A DNA stretch of 14,394 nt from Dethiobacter sp. (GTDB taxonomy: Bacteria; Bacillota_D; Dethiobacteria; Dethiobacterales; Dethiobacteraceae), in assembly GCA_018333395.1 (NCBI GenBank), contig JAGXSQ010000161.1, forward strand, positions 1 through 14,394, in the 5' to 3' direction. Shown here piece by piece: positions 13,623 through 14,394 of the stretch (positions within the stretch are counted from its first letter, which is position 1; each line of letters begins with the position of its first letter). The translations under genes and the position numbers were made by a program. Under the pieces are notes generated by a model. The model worked only from the letters and a program-made list of their open reading frames with translations, made no database searches and had not been told where the DNA came from.

Positions 13623-13672
13623 CTTTTCGTTCCTCATTTCGTCGCCTTTAGACGACCGTATTTTTAGCAAGC

Positions 13673-14110
13673 TTACTGGCTGCTCTCCGTGGCGGAAACC
13701 GGATTGGCCGCCAGGTAGTTTTGTAAAATCAGGACAGCAGCGAGCTTATCCACTACCTGCTTTCTTTTGGCGCGGCTCATATCGGCGGCCAGCAGCATTC
13801 GCTGTGCCTCCATGGTAGTCAGGCGTTCATCCCACAGCACCACCGGCAGGCCCAGGGCCACAGCCAACTGGCTGGCAAATTCTTCGGCGAGCCTAGCACG
13901 CGGCCCACTGCTGCCGTTCATGTTGCGCGGGTGACCCACCACAATTTTCGCCACCCCGTATTCGCCTACTAACGCCTGTAGCCTGGCTACGTCCTCGTCC
14001 CATGTGCCCCGCCTGATAACAGTCAGACCCTGTGCCGTCCAACCCAACTCATCGCTGACAGCCACACCGATGGTACGGTCACCGGCGTCCAAGGCCATGA
14101 TACGCATCAT
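13673..14110 (-). CDS. ruvX: Holliday junction resolvase-like nuclease RuvX/YqgF, 145 aa
   Basis: This is a YqgF-family RNase H-fold protein. The family acts in 16S rRNA 5'-end processing in some bacteria and has been proposed to resolve Holliday junctions. Motifs are [16 protein letters not shown] (D8), [22 protein letters not shown] (D94, E95), and [14 protein letters not shown] (D121), giving a full acidic active site. Its ATG at 14110 overlaps the ireB stop by 4 bp, which indicates translational coupling. A second ATG follows directly. Length is typical. Confidence 0.96.
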   Translation of the reverse strand: MMRIMALDAGDRTIGVAVSDELGWTAQGLTVIRRGTWDEDVARLQALVGEYGVAKIVVGHPRNMNGSSGPRARLAEEFASQLAVALGLPVVLWDERLTTMEAQRMLLAADMSRAKRKQVVDKLAAVLILQNYLAANPVSATESSQ

Positions 14111-14376
14111 ACGCGTTTATCCAGCCGTTCTAGGTAGGCGCGGACGAGCTCTTCCAGCAACTCGTCCCGCTCCAGCTTGCGGATTAAGACGCGGGCCTCG
14201 TTATGACTAGTGATATACGCCGGATCTCCTGACAGCAGATACCCCACAAGCTGGTTAATGGGGTTGTAGCCCTTTTCCTGCAGCGCGGCATAAACATGTG
14301 TAAAAACATCTTTAGCCAAGAAGACCTCCTCTGCCTTCGGCCTGAATTTCATTGTCCGGTCAAACGTACTGCCCAT
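14107..14376 (-). CDS. ireB: IreB family regulatory phosphoprotein (DUF965), 89 aa
   Basis: IreB is a small Firmicute protein that in Enterococcus faecalis is phosphorylated by the Ser/Thr kinase IreK and affects cephalosporin resistance. The family core [20 protein letters not shown] and the [13 protein letters not shown] stretch are near-invariant here. The N-terminus [11 protein letters not shown] has Thr4 and Thr8, near the phosphorylated threonines of the Enterococcus protein (MGFTDETVRF), and supports this ATG. The start has GAGGAG directly against it with no spacing; the G run further upstream may serve instead. It overlaps ruvX by 4 bp. In related genomes alaS lies upstream, which would be beyond this window. 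Confidence 0.96.
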   Translation of the reverse strand: MGSTFDRTMKFRPKAEEVFLAKDVFTHVYAALQEKGYNPINQLVGYLLSGDPAYITSHNEARVLIRKLERDELLEELVRAYLERLDKRV

Positions 14377-14394
14377 CTCCTCACCCCCCCCCCC

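Overview
This window comes from a spore-forming Firmicute of moderately high GC. It probably belongs to the Clostridia of the Peptococcaceae/Moorella type or to a related spore-forming lineage such as the Negativicutes; the sequence alone cannot place it more precisely. The evidence is an intact pro-sigma-K gene, the order ireB-ruvX-DUF1292-mltG, and a yqeG-aroE-pilBTC neighbourhood known from such genomes. Every gene except one is on the minus strand, so the window is best read from high to low coordinates. It ends in 11 C's at 14384-14394, which may be a contig edge.

Region 1 (14376 to 9741, minus strand) holds housekeeping and envelope genes: ireB, ruvX (yqgF), a DUF1292 protein, the lytic transglycosylase mltG, a class B penicillin-binding protein, and the late mother-cell sigma factor sigK. 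A strong G/C hairpin covers the annotated start of sigK. A lone plus-strand gene (8874-9734) converges on sigK with a 6-bp gap. It encodes a response regulator with a receiver domain and a degenerate GGDEF-like domain.

Region 2 (8704 to 5827, minus strand) starts at a good extended -10 promoter. It carries a YqeG-type HAD phosphatase, shikimate dehydrogenase (aroE), and a CBS-CBS-PAS-HD signalling protein, and ends at a hairpin that looks like an intrinsic terminator.

Region 3 (5706 to 10, minus strand) is a type IV pilus locus: pilB (with an N-terminal MshEN domain), pilT, pilC, a small heptad-repeat coiled-coil gene, then about 700 bp without a gene, then a prepilin. The non-coding stretch holds a sigma-A-like promoter, a clear cyclic-di-GMP-I (GEMM-I) riboswitch, an intrinsic terminator 21 nt after it, and a leader of about 390 nt rich in palindromes.

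The most interesting theme is a possible cyclic-di-GMP circuit. The second messenger appears to be sensed twice in one pilus locus: in RNA ahead of the pilin gene, and in protein on the PilB extension motor. A degenerate GGDEF response regulator lies nearby. A second theme is a family of short palindromic repeats. One copy sits in the pilin leader, and a nearly identical 19-mer (18 of 19) sits in frame in the linker of pilC. A different palindrome sits in frame in a surface-like part of aroE.
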